Of a DNA stretch of 64,000 nucleotides, positions 9,124 to 17,711 are shown piece after piece. The notes below the pieces were generated by a model. That model saw nothing but the letters and a program-made list of their open reading frames with translations. It did no database searches and had not been told where the DNA came from. This DNA is from Proteobacteria bacterium 005FR1 (GTDB lineage: Bacteria > Pseudomonadota > Gammaproteobacteria > Pseudomonadales > Cellvibrionaceae). Positions within the stretch are counted from its first letter, which is position 1. Every line of letters begins with the position of its first letter. The stretch spans positions 186,001 through 250,000 of the forward strand of contig WACF01000002.1 in the NCBI GenBank assembly GCA_026192395.1, written 5' to 3'. Both the position numbers and the translations under genes were made by a program.

Positions 9124-11949
9124 GTGACTGACAGAGGATCGAATACGGAGAGAACGGCTTCGTCATTCCCCCGCGACGCCAGCTGTCGTGTCTTTCTAAA
9201 GGCGTCCGGAGCCGGTGTTTGCAAAGTGGATGCGAACGGTCGGTTGATTGGCGCTGACCTGCGATTCTGCCGGATGCTGCGACGCCGTCGGAAATCGCTG
9301 ATCGGACAACGCTTCGTTGACTTGCTCCGCCCCGAAGACCGCGACGCCGATATCGGACTTGCGCACAAAACGGCTCCCGAGGGCGAGCATTGGCATGCTG
9401 AAGTACGCTATCAGCGCAAAGCCGATCAGCCGCTCTGGGCGATTGTTTACGGGAGCTGGTCGGGTGCCCCAGGCGATCCGTCGCGTTACTGGCTGGCCGC
9501 ATCGGTTGATATCAGTCAGCGCAAAGACGCGGAGCAGTCCTTGCGAAACAGTGAAGCGCGCCTGGCGGCAATATTCGATTATTCACCGGTGGGTTTGAGC
9601 GAGTTGTCTACCCAGGGGGACTTCCTTCGCGTCAACGATCAGCTGTGCAGGCTGTTGGGACGTAGTCGCGGCGAGCTGCTGGCGATGAACATCGGCGAAG
9701 TTACTCATCCCGATGATGTCGATCACAGCAGGAAGGCAATTTCCCAGTTGGTTGAAACGGGATCACCGGCGTCACTGGAAAAACGCTATCTGCGCGCCGA
9801 CGGGCAGATTGTTTTCGCCACCAGCTCCATTTCGATGCCCGAATCCGTGGGGCAGCAGCCGCAAGTGGTACTGGCGGTTACCGTCGACATGACCGAGCGC
9901 CGCCGCATTGAGCGAGAGTTGGCGGACGATCTCGAAGCCAGTAAACGGCTCCAGGCCATCAGCACGCAGCTGATACCCGGCGGGAAAGTCACTGACCTGT
10001 TCCAGCGCCTGATCGCGGCTGCCACCGACATCGTTCGCGCCGACTGCGGGCTTATCCATCTGCGGGACGGGCCGGAAGACTGTCTCAGGCTGGTGGCTGA
10101 AAGCAAGGTGGGCGATGAGCTCAAAGCGATCTGCGAAAAAGAAAACAGCGGAATGTTAACCGCCACCATTGAAGCAATGCACCAGAGAATGCGGGTGGTG
10201 GTGAGTGACTACGAAACGGATCTCCGCTTTGCCAACACCGAAGCCGCTCGCGCTTATCTCAAAGCCGGTGTCCGGGGAAGTGTGGTTACACCGCTGATAA
10301 CGCGCTCCGGTATCGACCTCGGGGTCCTGTCCAACCATTACGGCGAACCTGTCGCCGTAAAGGAGCGAGATCTGCGAATGCTGGATATTCTCGCCCGTCA
10401 GGCCGCCGATCTGGTGGAGCGGATCCAGTCCGAGGCGGCTTTGCGGGAATCGGAAGAGCACTACCGCACGCTGTTCGATTCCATCGATGAAGGGTTTTGC
10501 ATTCTCGAGATATTTCTCGATGACAGCGGTAAAACGGTTGACTCGCGATTTCTCCAGATCAACCCAGCTTTCGAAAAGCAATCCGGGCTGAAAAACGCGC
10601 TTGGCAAGCGACCGACTGAGCTGATCCCGGGGCTAGAGTCCTCCTGGAACGATATCTTTGGTTCGATCGCGCTGACCGGCAAGCCGCGGAGATTTATCAG
10701 TGAGGTGCGCGATCTCAATCGATGGTTCGCTGTTTATGCATTCCGCCTTGGCGACCCACAGAAGCGCCAGGTCGCCGCGGTGTTCAGCGATGTTACGGAG
10801 CATATTCATGAGCAAGCCGCGTTGAAAGAAGCCGACCGTCGAAAGAATGAATTTCTTGCCGTGTTGGCCCACGAGTTGCGCAACCCGCTCGCGCCGATTC
10901 GAAGCGGTCTGCAGGTTCTGCGAATGTCGGAAATCGATAAGCAGGACCACCATCGCCTGCTGATACTGATGGAAAGGCAAATGCAGCATCTGGTTCGGCT
11001 GGTGGACGATCTGCTCGATCTCTCGCGCATCACCCAGGGAAAAATCCATATACATCCCGAGAAGACAGCCTTGCAGGACATCGTTGAAAGTGCCGTCGAA
11101 GGCAGCCGACCGGTGTTTACCTCGGGTGGAGTGGAGCTAGACGTTCGTCTGCCATCGGAAACCATCGTACTGAACGCGGATGCGGCGCGCCTGGCTCAGG
11201 TCATCGCGAACCTGCTGAACAATGCCGCGAAATACACACCTGCCGGTGGTCAAGTGTGGCTAGACGCGCAGGTCGGGGGCGATGACCTGGTCATCAGCGT
11301 GCGCGATACGGGGTCAGGTATACCCGAGAACATGCTACGCAACATCTTCGATCCCTTCATTCAAGTGGACGAGCGCCTGGTTCGGCGGCAGGACGGATTG
11401 GGGGTGGGGCTTTCATTGGTCAAAACGCTTGTGCAGTTGCACGGAGGCAATGTGACTGCACACAGCGAAGGTGCGGGCAAGGGCAGCGAGTTTGTGGTGC
11501 AGTTGCCGCGCATCGTCATCCACCCGCAAGCTGAAGAGCCTAAGCCCCAAGCCGAGGGAGAAGAAGACCTAGGACACCACCGGGTTCTGGTGGTGGATGA
11601 TAATGTGGATGCGGCCAATGCGCTGGCCATGATGTTGCGGATGTTCGGCAATGAGGTGGAGGTGGCTTACAGCGGTGACGAGGGTGTATCCCTGGCCGAG
11701 CGGTTCAGCCCCGAGTTGATGCTTCTGGATCTGGGAATGCCGGAAGTGGACGGCTATGAGGTGGCGCGGCGCATCCGCGGAGGCCCTTGGGGCAAGTCCA
11801 TCGTGATCTCCGCCCTGACCGGCTGGGGGCAGGACGAAGATCGCCAGCGCTCAAAAGAGGCCGGTTTTGATTACCACCTCGTTAAGCCGGTGGACTTGGG
11901 TGCACTGCGACAGCTGCTTTCGGCCTTGCCGACGTCCATGCGGCATTGA
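9124..11949 (+). CDS. Hybrid sensor histidine kinase (PAS-PAS-GAF-PAS-HisKA-HATPase-REC)
   Basis: Cytosolic sensor kinase lacking membrane segments. GTG at 9124 is chosen because GGGAGG lies 8 bases upstream and the longer N-terminus from ATG 9037 is low-complexity arginine-rich sequence; this gives 941 residues. Order: PAS (about 20-130), PAS (about 145-270, ending VDMTERRRIE), GAF (about 290-440), PAS (about 450-565), HisKA with phospho-acceptor His583 (VLAHELRNPL), ATPase with NLLNNAAKYT, DTGSGIP and GLGVGLSLVK, and a C-terminal receiver with phospho-acceptor Asp869 (LLDLGMPEVDGYE). The signal is unknown. No dedicated response regulator or output gene is adjacent, so phosphotransfer partners are elsewhere. 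Confidence 0.9.
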   Translation: MTDRGSNTERTASSFPRDASCRVFLKASGAGVCKVDANGRLIGADLRFCRMLRRRRKSLIGQRFVDLLRPEDRDADIGLAHKTAPEGEHWHAEVRYQRKADQPLWAIVYGSWSGAPGDPSRYWLAASVDISQRKDAEQSLRNSEARLAAIFDYSPVGLSELSTQGDFLRVNDQLCRLLGRSRGELLAMNIGEVTHPDDVDHSRKAISQLVETGSPASLEKRYLRADGQIVFATSSISMPESVGQQPQVVLAVTVDMTERRRIERELADDLEASKRLQAISTQLIPGGKVTDLFQRLIAAATDIVRADCGLIHLRDGPEDCLRLVAESKVGDELKAICEKENSGMLTATIEAMHQRMRVVVSDYETDLRFANTEAARAYLKAGVRGSVVTPLITRSGIDLGVLSNHYGEPVAVKERDLRMLDILARQAADLVERIQSEAALRESEEHYRTLFDSIDEGFCILEIFLDDSGKTVDSRFLQINPAFEKQSGLKNALGKRPTELIPGLESSWNDIFGSIALTGKPRRFISEVRDLNRWFAVYAFRLGDPQKRQVAAVFSDVTEHIHEQAALKEADRRKNEFLAVLAHELRNPLAPIRSGLQVLRMSEIDKQDHHRLLILMERQMQHLVRLVDDLLDLSRITQGKIHIHPEKTALQDIVESAVEGSRPVFTSGGVELDVRLPSETIVLNADAARLAQVIANLLNNAAKYTPAGGQVWLDAQVGGDDLVISVRDTGSGIPENMLRNIFDPFIQVDERLVRRQDGLGVGLSLVKTLVQLHGGNVTAHSEGAGKGSEFVVQLPRIVIHPQAEEPKPQAEGEEDLGHHRVLVVDDNVDAANALAMMLRMFGNEVEVAYSGDEGVSLAERFSPELMLLDLGMPEVDGYEVARRIRGGPWGKSIVISALTGWGQDEDRQRSKEAGFDYHLVKPVDLGALRQLLSALPTSMRH

Positions 11950-11994
11950 GTGCCGTGCTGCGACAACTTGACTGATAGTTCCAGAGCGGTACTT

Positions 11995-12939
11995 CTAGAG
12001 TGCTTTGCCCAAGGCCTTCGCCTCGTCCTCGTAGTTCGCGTAGGAACTCTTCACCGTCGCGTGATTGAGAAGACACTCCGCCACCAGTTCATCGGTTTTG
12101 CCATCGTAGACCCGGGTGAGCGTCCAGTAGGATTCCACCCGCCGGCTTTCGCTCAGCGTGGCGATTTCCCGCTCGAGGCGGTAGGGATGGTTTACGAACA
12201 GCGGTCCCTTGATCAGCTTGATCTCCTGATCGGCAAACAGACCTACTGCCGGTCCTTTGACCGGAAAACCGGCCTGGCGGGAGGTGTATTCGGTCAGTAC
12301 GCTGATCATTTCGAAGGGGATGATCGCCCGGCCCCAGGGCGATGAGCTGCCTTCCAACTCGGTGTACCAGGGTGAGAGCTCTGTGATTTTTTCCAGCTTC
12401 TGATTGAGGCTGAAAGGATAAAGATCACCCATGTGCTGATCGAAATCCATGATCACCTGTTCCGGCTGCCGGCCCTTCATGCCAACGTGCAGGTCCGACA
12501 GAATCACCAATTGTTCGGACGGGCGCAGCTTGGCGCGGCGGCGGTCCAGTTCCGATTCCGGATGATCCGGACCAATGCTGGCGGTGCCGGTGAGCACCGG
12601 CGTGCCATCCCGTTTTTCCGCCCAGATGGTGCAGATCTTCCCCTGGCCCTCCGTCAGTTCCGCGAAGGCGCGGACCTCTTCGCCTTCCACCACCATGTTC
12701 TGGTAGTGAGCGCTGAGGCAGCCACGCTCGAAGAATTCGTCCCCGAAGATCTTGTGCAGCAGTGGCGCAAACTGGCTGAAGTGAGTGGGTCCTTCGATGG
12801 GAGCTCCCGAGAATCCCAGGTCCGAGGCCATCTTGTCATCGTGAATGGAGGCGTGGCCGTCATAAATCTGCTCCGCCAGCATTTGGCGGGGCTGGCGGAA
12901 TGGGCCGCAGAGGGAAAGAGGTGCTTGGAACGGGGGCAT
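11995..12939 (-). CDS. MaoC-like hotdog-fold protein
   Basis: A 314-residue protein with hotdog/MaoC-like sequence, including SGAPIEGPTHFSQFAPLL, a double-block arrangement, and FVNHPYRLEREIATLSESRRVESYW, which fits the thioester-dehydratase fold. These enzymes hydrate enoyl-CoA or act on related acyl thioesters. ATG at 12939 is chosen over 13047 because AAGGAG lies 6 bases upstream and the extra N-terminus is not conserved in type. It is convergent with the sensor kinase and divergent from the VOC gene. The exact substrate is not deducible. Confidence 0.55.
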   Translation of the reverse strand: MPPFQAPLSLCGPFRQPRQMLAEQIYDGHASIHDDKMASDLGFSGAPIEGPTHFSQFAPLLHKIFGDEFFERGCLSAHYQNMVVEGEEVRAFAELTEGQGKICTIWAEKRDGTPVLTGTASIGPDHPESELDRRRAKLRPSEQLVILSDLHVGMKGRQPEQVIMDFDQHMGDLYPFSLNQKLEKITELSPWYTELEGSSSPWGRAIIPFEMISVLTEYTSRQAGFPVKGPAVGLFADQEIKLIKGPLFVNHPYRLEREIATLSESRRVESYWTLTRVYDGKTDELVAECLLNHATVKSSYANYEDEAKALGKAL

Positions 12940-13226
12940 AGGCTTCTCCTTGATTTGGCGATCACGAAATGAGGGCAGTGTATGCGATCGCTTGGCAGAT
13001 GTGCAGTTTGGCGGTTCGGCCGGAGAGACATGGTCTTTCCCTCCCATTCAGATTGCCGGCCTCATACAAGAGCAGCAACGGCCGTGTCTACATCGCTAAT
13101 CAGTGGTTCGGCGCCGTGTATGCTGATCTCCACCGGCACTGGGGCGATCTGAGCCTTGCCTGTCCCTGTCGCCTCCCGTGCTAAGATCGGCCCACCGAAA
13201 CCGAACGGAGCGGAAAGGAGCTCAAG
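12940..13226. other. Divergent intergenic region
   Basis: About 290 bases separate the MaoC-like gene (minus) from the short leader frame of the VOC gene (plus). No strong promoter match was found by eye. A plus-strand SD (GGAAAGGAG) near 13212-13220 belongs to the leader frame described next. A competing minus-strand open frame crosses the region but has no recognisable protein. Confidence 0.3.
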
Positions 13227-13247
13227 ATGTGGAGTAACAAGGCATGA
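13227..13247 (+). CDS. Six-codon leader peptide overlapping the VOC gene start
   Basis: ATG at 13227 encodes MWSNKA and stops at TGA 13245-13247. A near-ideal ribosome-binding site (AAGGAG, spacing 6) precedes it, whereas the VOC gene's own ATG (13244) lacks one nearby. The stop and the next start overlap as ATGA. This looks like a translationally coupled mini-cistron that delivers ribosomes to the VOC start. It could instead be a chance frame. Confidence 0.4.
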   Translation: MWSNKA

Positions 13248-13993
13248 CATTGCGCATTCGACAGATCGTACTCGCAGCCCGTGACCTGGAACAAACCGTC
13301 GCCCAGCTGACTTCCGTACTGGGCCTGCAGGTCTGCTACCGCGATCCCGGCGTGGCCGAGTTTGGCCTTGCGAACGCTTTGATGCCCATCGGCGATCAGT
13401 TCCTCGAAGTCGTTTCACCCACCCGTCCCGATACCGCTGCCGGGCGTCACCTGGACCGGCATGGCGACTCCGGCTACATGCTGCTTTTGCAAACCGACGA
13501 CTTCCCAAGGGATCGCGCCCGCTTCGATGAACTAGGCGTGCGCACCATATGGGAATCCAAACGGCCCGACATTGCCGCCGTGCATCTGCATCCGAAAGAC
13601 ATCGGTGCGGCCATCGTGTCGGTTGATCAACCACAACACGCCGCCGACTGGCCCTGGGCCGGACCGAACTGGCGTGACTATGTGAGCGGGCAGGGCGCGA
13701 AGCGCGTGTTGTCGGTGACCGTCGGTGCCGTAAACCCCACCGCCATGGCCTCACAATGGGCAAAGGTATTGGACACGTCGGCGCCGACAAATCGTGGCGA
13801 AGGCAAGCTAATAGAGCTAAATGGCGGCGAGTTGCGGTTCGAGTCGGCGCCCGCCGACGTGCTATCGGCATTCGAACTTTTGGTGGACAATCGAGAGGCG
13901 ATTTTGAAGGCGGCACGTGAGCAGGGCCTGCAGGCAGACGGTGATGTGGTCAGGTGTTGCGGAACGGACTTCCGGCTCTCGTCCGCCAGCTGA
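13244..13993 (+). CDS. VOC/glyoxalase-like domain protein
   Basis: A 249-residue protein of the vicinal-oxygen-chelate superfamily, related to the Glyoxalase_3 group. The N-terminal half begins with the typical beta-alpha-beta start (MTLRIRQIVLAARDLEQTV) and carries FGLANALMPIGDQFLEVVSP; a degenerate second module follows around ADWPWAGPNWRDYV. Members bind a metal through His/Glu residues and act on small electrophiles or aromatic diols, but the substrate here is unknown. The start overlaps the upstream six-codon frame. It is followed by a remnant of an acetyltransferase gene and the GFA gene on the same strand. Confidence 0.65.
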   Translation: MTLRIRQIVLAARDLEQTVAQLTSVLGLQVCYRDPGVAEFGLANALMPIGDQFLEVVSPTRPDTAAGRHLDRHGDSGYMLLLQTDDFPRDRARFDELGVRTIWESKRPDIAAVHLHPKDIGAAIVSVDQPQHAADWPWAGPNWRDYVSGQGAKRVLSVTVGAVNPTAMASQWAKVLDTSAPTNRGEGKLIELNGGELRFESAPADVLSAFELLVDNREAILKAAREQGLQADGDVVRCCGTDFRLSSAS

Positions 13994-14003
13994 CAAGGAT
14001 GTG

Positions 14004-14096
14004 ATGACACGGGAAATCCGAGGGAAGTTGGTCATTCGCGAAGAAACCGAGGCCGATTTGAAGGTGATCAGGCTAAGGAATCGCCCCCGCTTTTAG
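14004..14096 (+). pseudogene. Remnant of GNAT acetyltransferase N-terminus
   Basis: ATG at 14004 opens a 30-codon frame whose middle, LVIREETEADLKVIR, matches the first strand and helix of GNAT N-acetyltransferases (typically IREETPADxxAI). It stops at TAG 14094-14096 with no downstream acetyl-CoA-binding motif in any frame before the GFA gene. It is best read as a decayed gene, or as a small ORF that resembles one. Confidence 0.4.
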
Positions 14097-14173
14097 CTGG
14101 CGGCGCTCTTGGTTTTCTTCGCGTTGCCATTTGAGGGAACGATACCGACCGGCACGGGGATTAAGGGAGTCGC

Positions 14174-14611
14174 ATGATCAGGACAGTTGGAAATACTGAG
14201 ATCAAAAAGCTTCACCGGGCGTCCTGCCACTGCGGCATGGTCGAACTCGAACTGGCACTGCCCGACGGAATCGTGGATCCGCGCCGGTGTGACTGCTCTA
14301 TCTGCCGCCGCAAAGGGGCGGTGGTTGCTTCCGTTCCTCTGTCGGCAATAAACATTGTGAAAGGCCATGATGTGTTGAAGCTTTACCAGTTCAACACCAA
14401 AACCGCGAAGCATTACTTCTGTTCGAACTGCGGGATCTACACCCATCACCAAAGGCGATCTAATCCGGAGCAATACGGCATTAATGTCGGCTGCCTCGAG
14501 GGCGTAAACCCTTTCGAGATTGGCGATGTGCCTGTGAGAGATGGCGTTAATCACCCAGCGGACTGCATCCCGGGTCAGTCCGCCTCCTGGGCAAAACCGC
14601 TCGTCAGCTAA
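14174..14611 (+). CDS. GFA-family (CENP-V/GFA domain) protein
   Basis: A 145-residue zinc protein of the glutathione-dependent formaldehyde-activating (GFA) fold. The structural zinc cysteines are visible as ASCHCGMVELEL, CDCSICRRKGA and YFCSNCGIYTHH, and the fold ends in INVGCLEGV. Members are usually annotated as formaldehyde-glutathione adduct formers, but biochemical support across the family is weak, so the reaction is uncertain. Length is normal. No adhC/fghA formaldehyde-detoxification genes are nearby. Confidence 0.85.
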   Translation: MIRTVGNTEIKKLHRASCHCGMVELELALPDGIVDPRRCDCSICRRKGAVVASVPLSAINIVKGHDVLKLYQFNTKTAKHYFCSNCGIYTHHQRRSNPEQYGINVGCLEGVNPFEIGDVPVRDGVNHPADCIPGQSASWAKPLVS

Positions 14612-14682
14612 AACTCTGAAAAAACAGGACGGTTCTGGTAGATTTGCCCGCCAGGATTTAACACCAGCCAAGGATATGCGCT

Positions 14683-15618
14683 ATGTCGACAGTGATCATT
14701 GTTGATTCCGCCTGCGAACTGCCTGAACTTCTGGCAAATTCCAGCTCCATCAGAACACTCCCTATCAACATTCTCCTTGGCGAACAGCCGATCCGGGACG
14801 AGTTGAGCGGTGCGCAGACGCTTGAATACATCAGAGAAGGCCGGCTGAACCCCAAGTTGGTATCCAGCTCCGATGCGGCCTCGCCCGACCAGATTGCAAA
14901 ATTCCTCAAGCGCGAAATCATTCCCCGGTACAACTACGCCGTCGTCCAGACGGTTTCCAGCAAGCGCAGCGATCAGTACGAACATTGGCAGACAGTCATT
15001 CGCAAGCTAAGCCAGCTCCGCCAGGAGAGCGGTAAGGACACCTTCGGCATGACCGTGATCGATACCGGCACGGCCTTCAGTGGCCAGGCGCTGGTGGCTC
15101 TGGAAACGGTGAGACTTGCCCGGGGGAGATTATCCCGACGTGAGCTCATTCAGAGGGTGAAAGACTTCATTCCTTTTCTGCAGGCCTACACCGCGCCGGC
15201 AGACCTTGGATATCTGCGTCGCCGTGCAGTGCAGCGCGGCGATAACACAGTAAGCCTGTTGAATACGCTGGTTGGTAAGGCCTTGCGCATTTCGCCGGTG
15301 GTCTTTGGAATGAACAACGATCTCGGTCTCAGCGCCCGGGTGAAGGGCCATGAGAATGCGACCAAGCGAATCATCGAACATGCCATGGAGGCGATCCATC
15401 GCGGTCTGCACTCGCCCCTGATCACTGTCAGCTATGCCGGTCCACTGGATGAGTTGGAGGAGCAACCCAGGTTCTACGAACTCCAGCAGCTCGCGAAAGC
15501 CAAGGGATGCAAGCTGTTCACCAGTACCGCCCGATTATCCAGCGCCATCAACCTCGGTCCGCGAAACTTCGGCCTGGCTTTGGCTCCGAAAGATCCTGCC
15601 TTCGTTATTAGCGAATGA
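14683..15618 (+). CDS. DegV family fatty-acid-binding protein
   Basis: A 311-residue DegV/EDD-fold protein. VIIVDSACELPELL is the N-terminal family motif (usually VTDSTxDLP), SSDAASPDQIAKFL corresponds to the TSQP-like ligand loop, and IDTGTAFSGQALVALE to the DSxxxSxGxG loop. RISPVVFGMNNDLGLSARVKG is the C-terminal lid. In Firmicutes such proteins (FakB) present fatty acids to the kinase FakA. No fakA homologue is in the window, so here it may bind lipid for another purpose. The next gene encodes a MarR regulator. Confidence 0.85.
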   Translation: MSTVIIVDSACELPELLANSSSIRTLPINILLGEQPIRDELSGAQTLEYIREGRLNPKLVSSSDAASPDQIAKFLKREIIPRYNYAVVQTVSSKRSDQYEHWQTVIRKLSQLRQESGKDTFGMTVIDTGTAFSGQALVALETVRLARGRLSRRELIQRVKDFIPFLQAYTAPADLGYLRRRAVQRGDNTVSLLNTLVGKALRISPVVFGMNNDLGLSARVKGHENATKRIIEHAMEAIHRGLHSPLITVSYAGPLDELEEQPRFYELQQLAKAKGCKLFTSTARLSSAINLGPRNFGLALAPKDPAFVISE

Positions 15619-15630
15619 GTCCTGGACACA

Positions 15631-15659
15631 AAAAGGGACAAGCGATCGCGTGCCCTTTT
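15631..15659 (+). terminator. Probable intrinsic terminator after degV-like gene
   Basis: AAAAGGG (15631-15637) pairs with CCCTTTT (15653-15659), with an inner GCGATCGC palindrome, 12 bases after the DegV stop. The A/T flanks on both sides fit a bidirectional rho-independent terminator. Confidence 0.6.
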
Positions 15660-15853
15660 ATGTACTGATTCGTTGAGATCGGTGGCTCAGCCTAAGCTTG
15701 AGAAACCGGTATCTTGAAAAACCGAATCAACTCCGGCAGCATTCCCGGACGGTATGTTGCAGCCGATGCCGCACGCGGTCGCGCGAATGCGGCCTGGAAG
15801 CAGGCTCACGATCAGTCTCTGTCGACGCGGTCGGCGCTATTGATGGAATCAAG

Positions 15854-16327
15854 ATGGCAGTAGAAGTAAAAGCGGGAAGCGGCGCAAAGCGCGCGGAAAA
15901 ACCGTCGGTCACCGAGGTGGACACCTCAGTACTGGAAAGCAAGCTCGGTTATCAAATTCGCATAGCCGACAGAGTAATGTCGCGGGACTTCTTTCAAAGC
16001 GTCGGAATGACGCCAGTGCAATACAGTGTTTTCAGTCTCGTGGCTACCAACAATAACCTGAGCCAGGTGGCGGTGGGGGAGGCGCTGAATATGGATCGTG
16101 CCTCTACTATGGCCATTGTTCATAAGCTGGAAGTCGCAGGGCTACTGGAGCGTCGCCGATCTCTTCATGATAGACGCATGCACGCGCTCCAGCTGACGTC
16201 TAAAGGCAAGAAGGAATTCACCGCAGTCAATAAACGAGTGACAGCTTACGACAATCGTTTCGCCGATCGCCTTAGCGCAACAGAGATGAAAACCTTGCTG
16301 CGCTGTATCAGAAAGCTGCGTAGTTGA
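15854..16327 (+). CDS. MarR family transcriptional regulator
   Basis: A 157-residue dimeric winged-helix regulator. ATG 15854 is preferred to 15698 because the extra 52 residues are cysteine/arginine-rich and unlike the family. The winged helix spans about 40-125: TPVQYSVFSLVATNNNLSQVAVGEALNMDRASTMAIVHKLE for the recognition region and LLERRRSLHDRRMHALQLTSKG for the wing, including the conserved DRR. Genes under its control are not evident; the DegV gene lies upstream on the same strand behind a terminator. Confidence 0.85.
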   Translation: MAVEVKAGSGAKRAEKPSVTEVDTSVLESKLGYQIRIADRVMSRDFFQSVGMTPVQYSVFSLVATNNNLSQVAVGEALNMDRASTMAIVHKLEVAGLLERRRSLHDRRMHALQLTSKGKKEFTAVNKRVTAYDNRFADRLSATEMKTLLRCIRKLRS

Positions 16328-16333
16328 CGAAGG

Positions 16334-16361
16334 AGAGCCCCGCGTTTCCGCGCCGGGCTCT
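16334..16361 (+). terminator. Hairpin after marR-like gene
   Basis: AGAGCCC (16334-16340) and GGGCTCT (16355-16361) enclose an inner CGCG/CGCG pairing, 7 bases after the MarR stop. The stem is strong but lacks a clean T-run, so termination efficiency is uncertain. Confidence 0.5.
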
Positions 16362-16916
16362 ATCTGCAGCTTACACGGATTGTTTCTTAACTCCCGCCTC
16401 TCCTCGCCAGAAAGCCATTCCTGATCAGCTCTGTTCTGTCTTATCAGTCGCTCGGTCAGCTCGCCGATCGGGCTACAAGCTGAATAACCTCCATCGCAAA
16501 GCGAAGAAAGTATCTTGAACACCTAAACCAATCTGCTCAACTTGCTCGCGTTCGTGGCCACGGAACCTCCAAACGGGTAGATACCTGGAATCCCCAATCA
16601 GCTGATGCCCTGAAGCAGCCGACTCGGCGAATCGGCTGCCTGCGCACGTCTTCCGTGTCTGCCGGGCATCGGTTGAAGTCAGAAAGAAGTATTAGTAAGG
16701 CATCGCACTTCGCGTGATAACCGACGAAAGTGGGATTCCGTTGGTGGAATTCCATGCCACGACTACCTAATCTTCTCGCCACCAGTTCGCCGGCTCGAAG
16801 CTTTGTCGCGATTGTCGGCAGGGCTCCATGGACTGTTGGTGAACCGGTGTAACCTCCAGTGGACCAGTTTCGCAGCACGGCCCGGGCATGAATACATTCG
16901 ACAAAAGGAGCTTGTC
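16362..16916. other. 555-base region without recognisable gene
   Basis: Several short open frames occur on the minus strand but none resembles a known family or has a ribosome-binding site with good spacing. Apart from the AAGGAG at 16905-16910 that serves the next gene, I see no promoter, repeat or RNA gene here. Confidence 0.3.
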
Positions 16917-17441
16917 ATGAGTTTGTTCAATTCTTCCCGTACTTTGATCACTTCACTCGTAGTCGCAACCTCACTGGTCATTTGGCTCGTATGGCAGCAG
17001 CTGGACGCTCGCGTTGTGAACCAAGTGAGCAACATGAGGCTTTACCTGGTGACCGCTTTAACGGCTACGGCAATCATGGTTGGTCTCTTTCTAATCGCAA
17101 AACGCAGAGCGAGACGCGGCTACTTGTACCCGCACATGTTCCGTCAGGTCAGGTACAACGGCATGAGGATGACGCGATTCTGGGCCGACTTGCTCAAACG
17201 CAGTCAATCCGAATCCGCCTGGTCCGTCGCCGGGCAGACCTATCCCCGGATTCGTCATGGCGAGGAAGACAAGGGAACCGCGCGGCTGGGTCCTTGTGTG
17301 GACTGCGGCGCGGCCGTCGGGCAGTATCACGCGCTGGCCTGTGAAGCCGAACCGTCTCCCAGGTGTCTGGCGCAAAGGTTTTGCTGTGATTGCGAATGCG
17401 ACCGCAGCTACGAGTTTGATCTCGACAGGCTGGTTATCTAG
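16917..17441 (+). CDS. Small two-helix membrane protein with cysteine-rich tail, unknown function
   Basis: A 174-residue protein with ATG 16917 fixed by AAGGAG at spacing 6. Two hydrophobic helices occupy about residues 8-27 (LITSLVVATSLVIWLVW) and 42-60 (YLVTALTATAIMVGLFLIA), followed by a basic loop (KRRARRG), which suggests the tail is cytoplasmic. The last 45 residues contain nine cysteines: CVDCG, a single C, a single C, and CCDCEC. Paired CxxC motifs of this type often bind zinc or an iron-sulfur cluster, or are redox active. I do not recognise the family. It has no operon partner closer than 270 bases. Confidence 0.6.
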   Translation: MSLFNSSRTLITSLVVATSLVIWLVWQQLDARVVNQVSNMRLYLVTALTATAIMVGLFLIAKRRARRGYLYPHMFRQVRYNGMRMTRFWADLLKRSQSESAWSVAGQTYPRIRHGEEDKGTARLGPCVDCGAAVGQYHALACEAEPSPRCLAQRFCCDCECDRSYEFDLDRLVI

Positions 17442-17711
17442 AAACTTCCCGCGCATCCGAGGCACTGCTTTCAGGGGCTTTTGCCCTGGCAGTGTGTGGG
17501 CCAGGCTGCTTCCCTGTGGTGCCTGGCTCGCATTCCTTTCGAACTGCAATCTCTTTTCATCGTAATTCCTGCTGTCGCTTGTAAGCTCGACATAAACGCC
17601 CCCTCAGGACGGCTACGCTCGGGCTGAAGCTCGGCTAAATTGCTCGAGCTGACAGCTGGCCCGATATCTGCAGTGCTTGCCGATTGTTGTTTGACTTTTG
17701 TGGGGGAGGCC

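Noticed and set aside
14683-15618. DegV gene considered as a FakB partner in a FakA/FakB system
   Set aside because: No fakA-like kinase gene is nearby, so only general fatty-acid binding is stated.
16537-16878. 113-codon minus-strand frame in the 16.4-16.9 kb gap
   Set aside because: No SD, no recognisable motif and basic, low-complexity composition; left as unannotated sequence.
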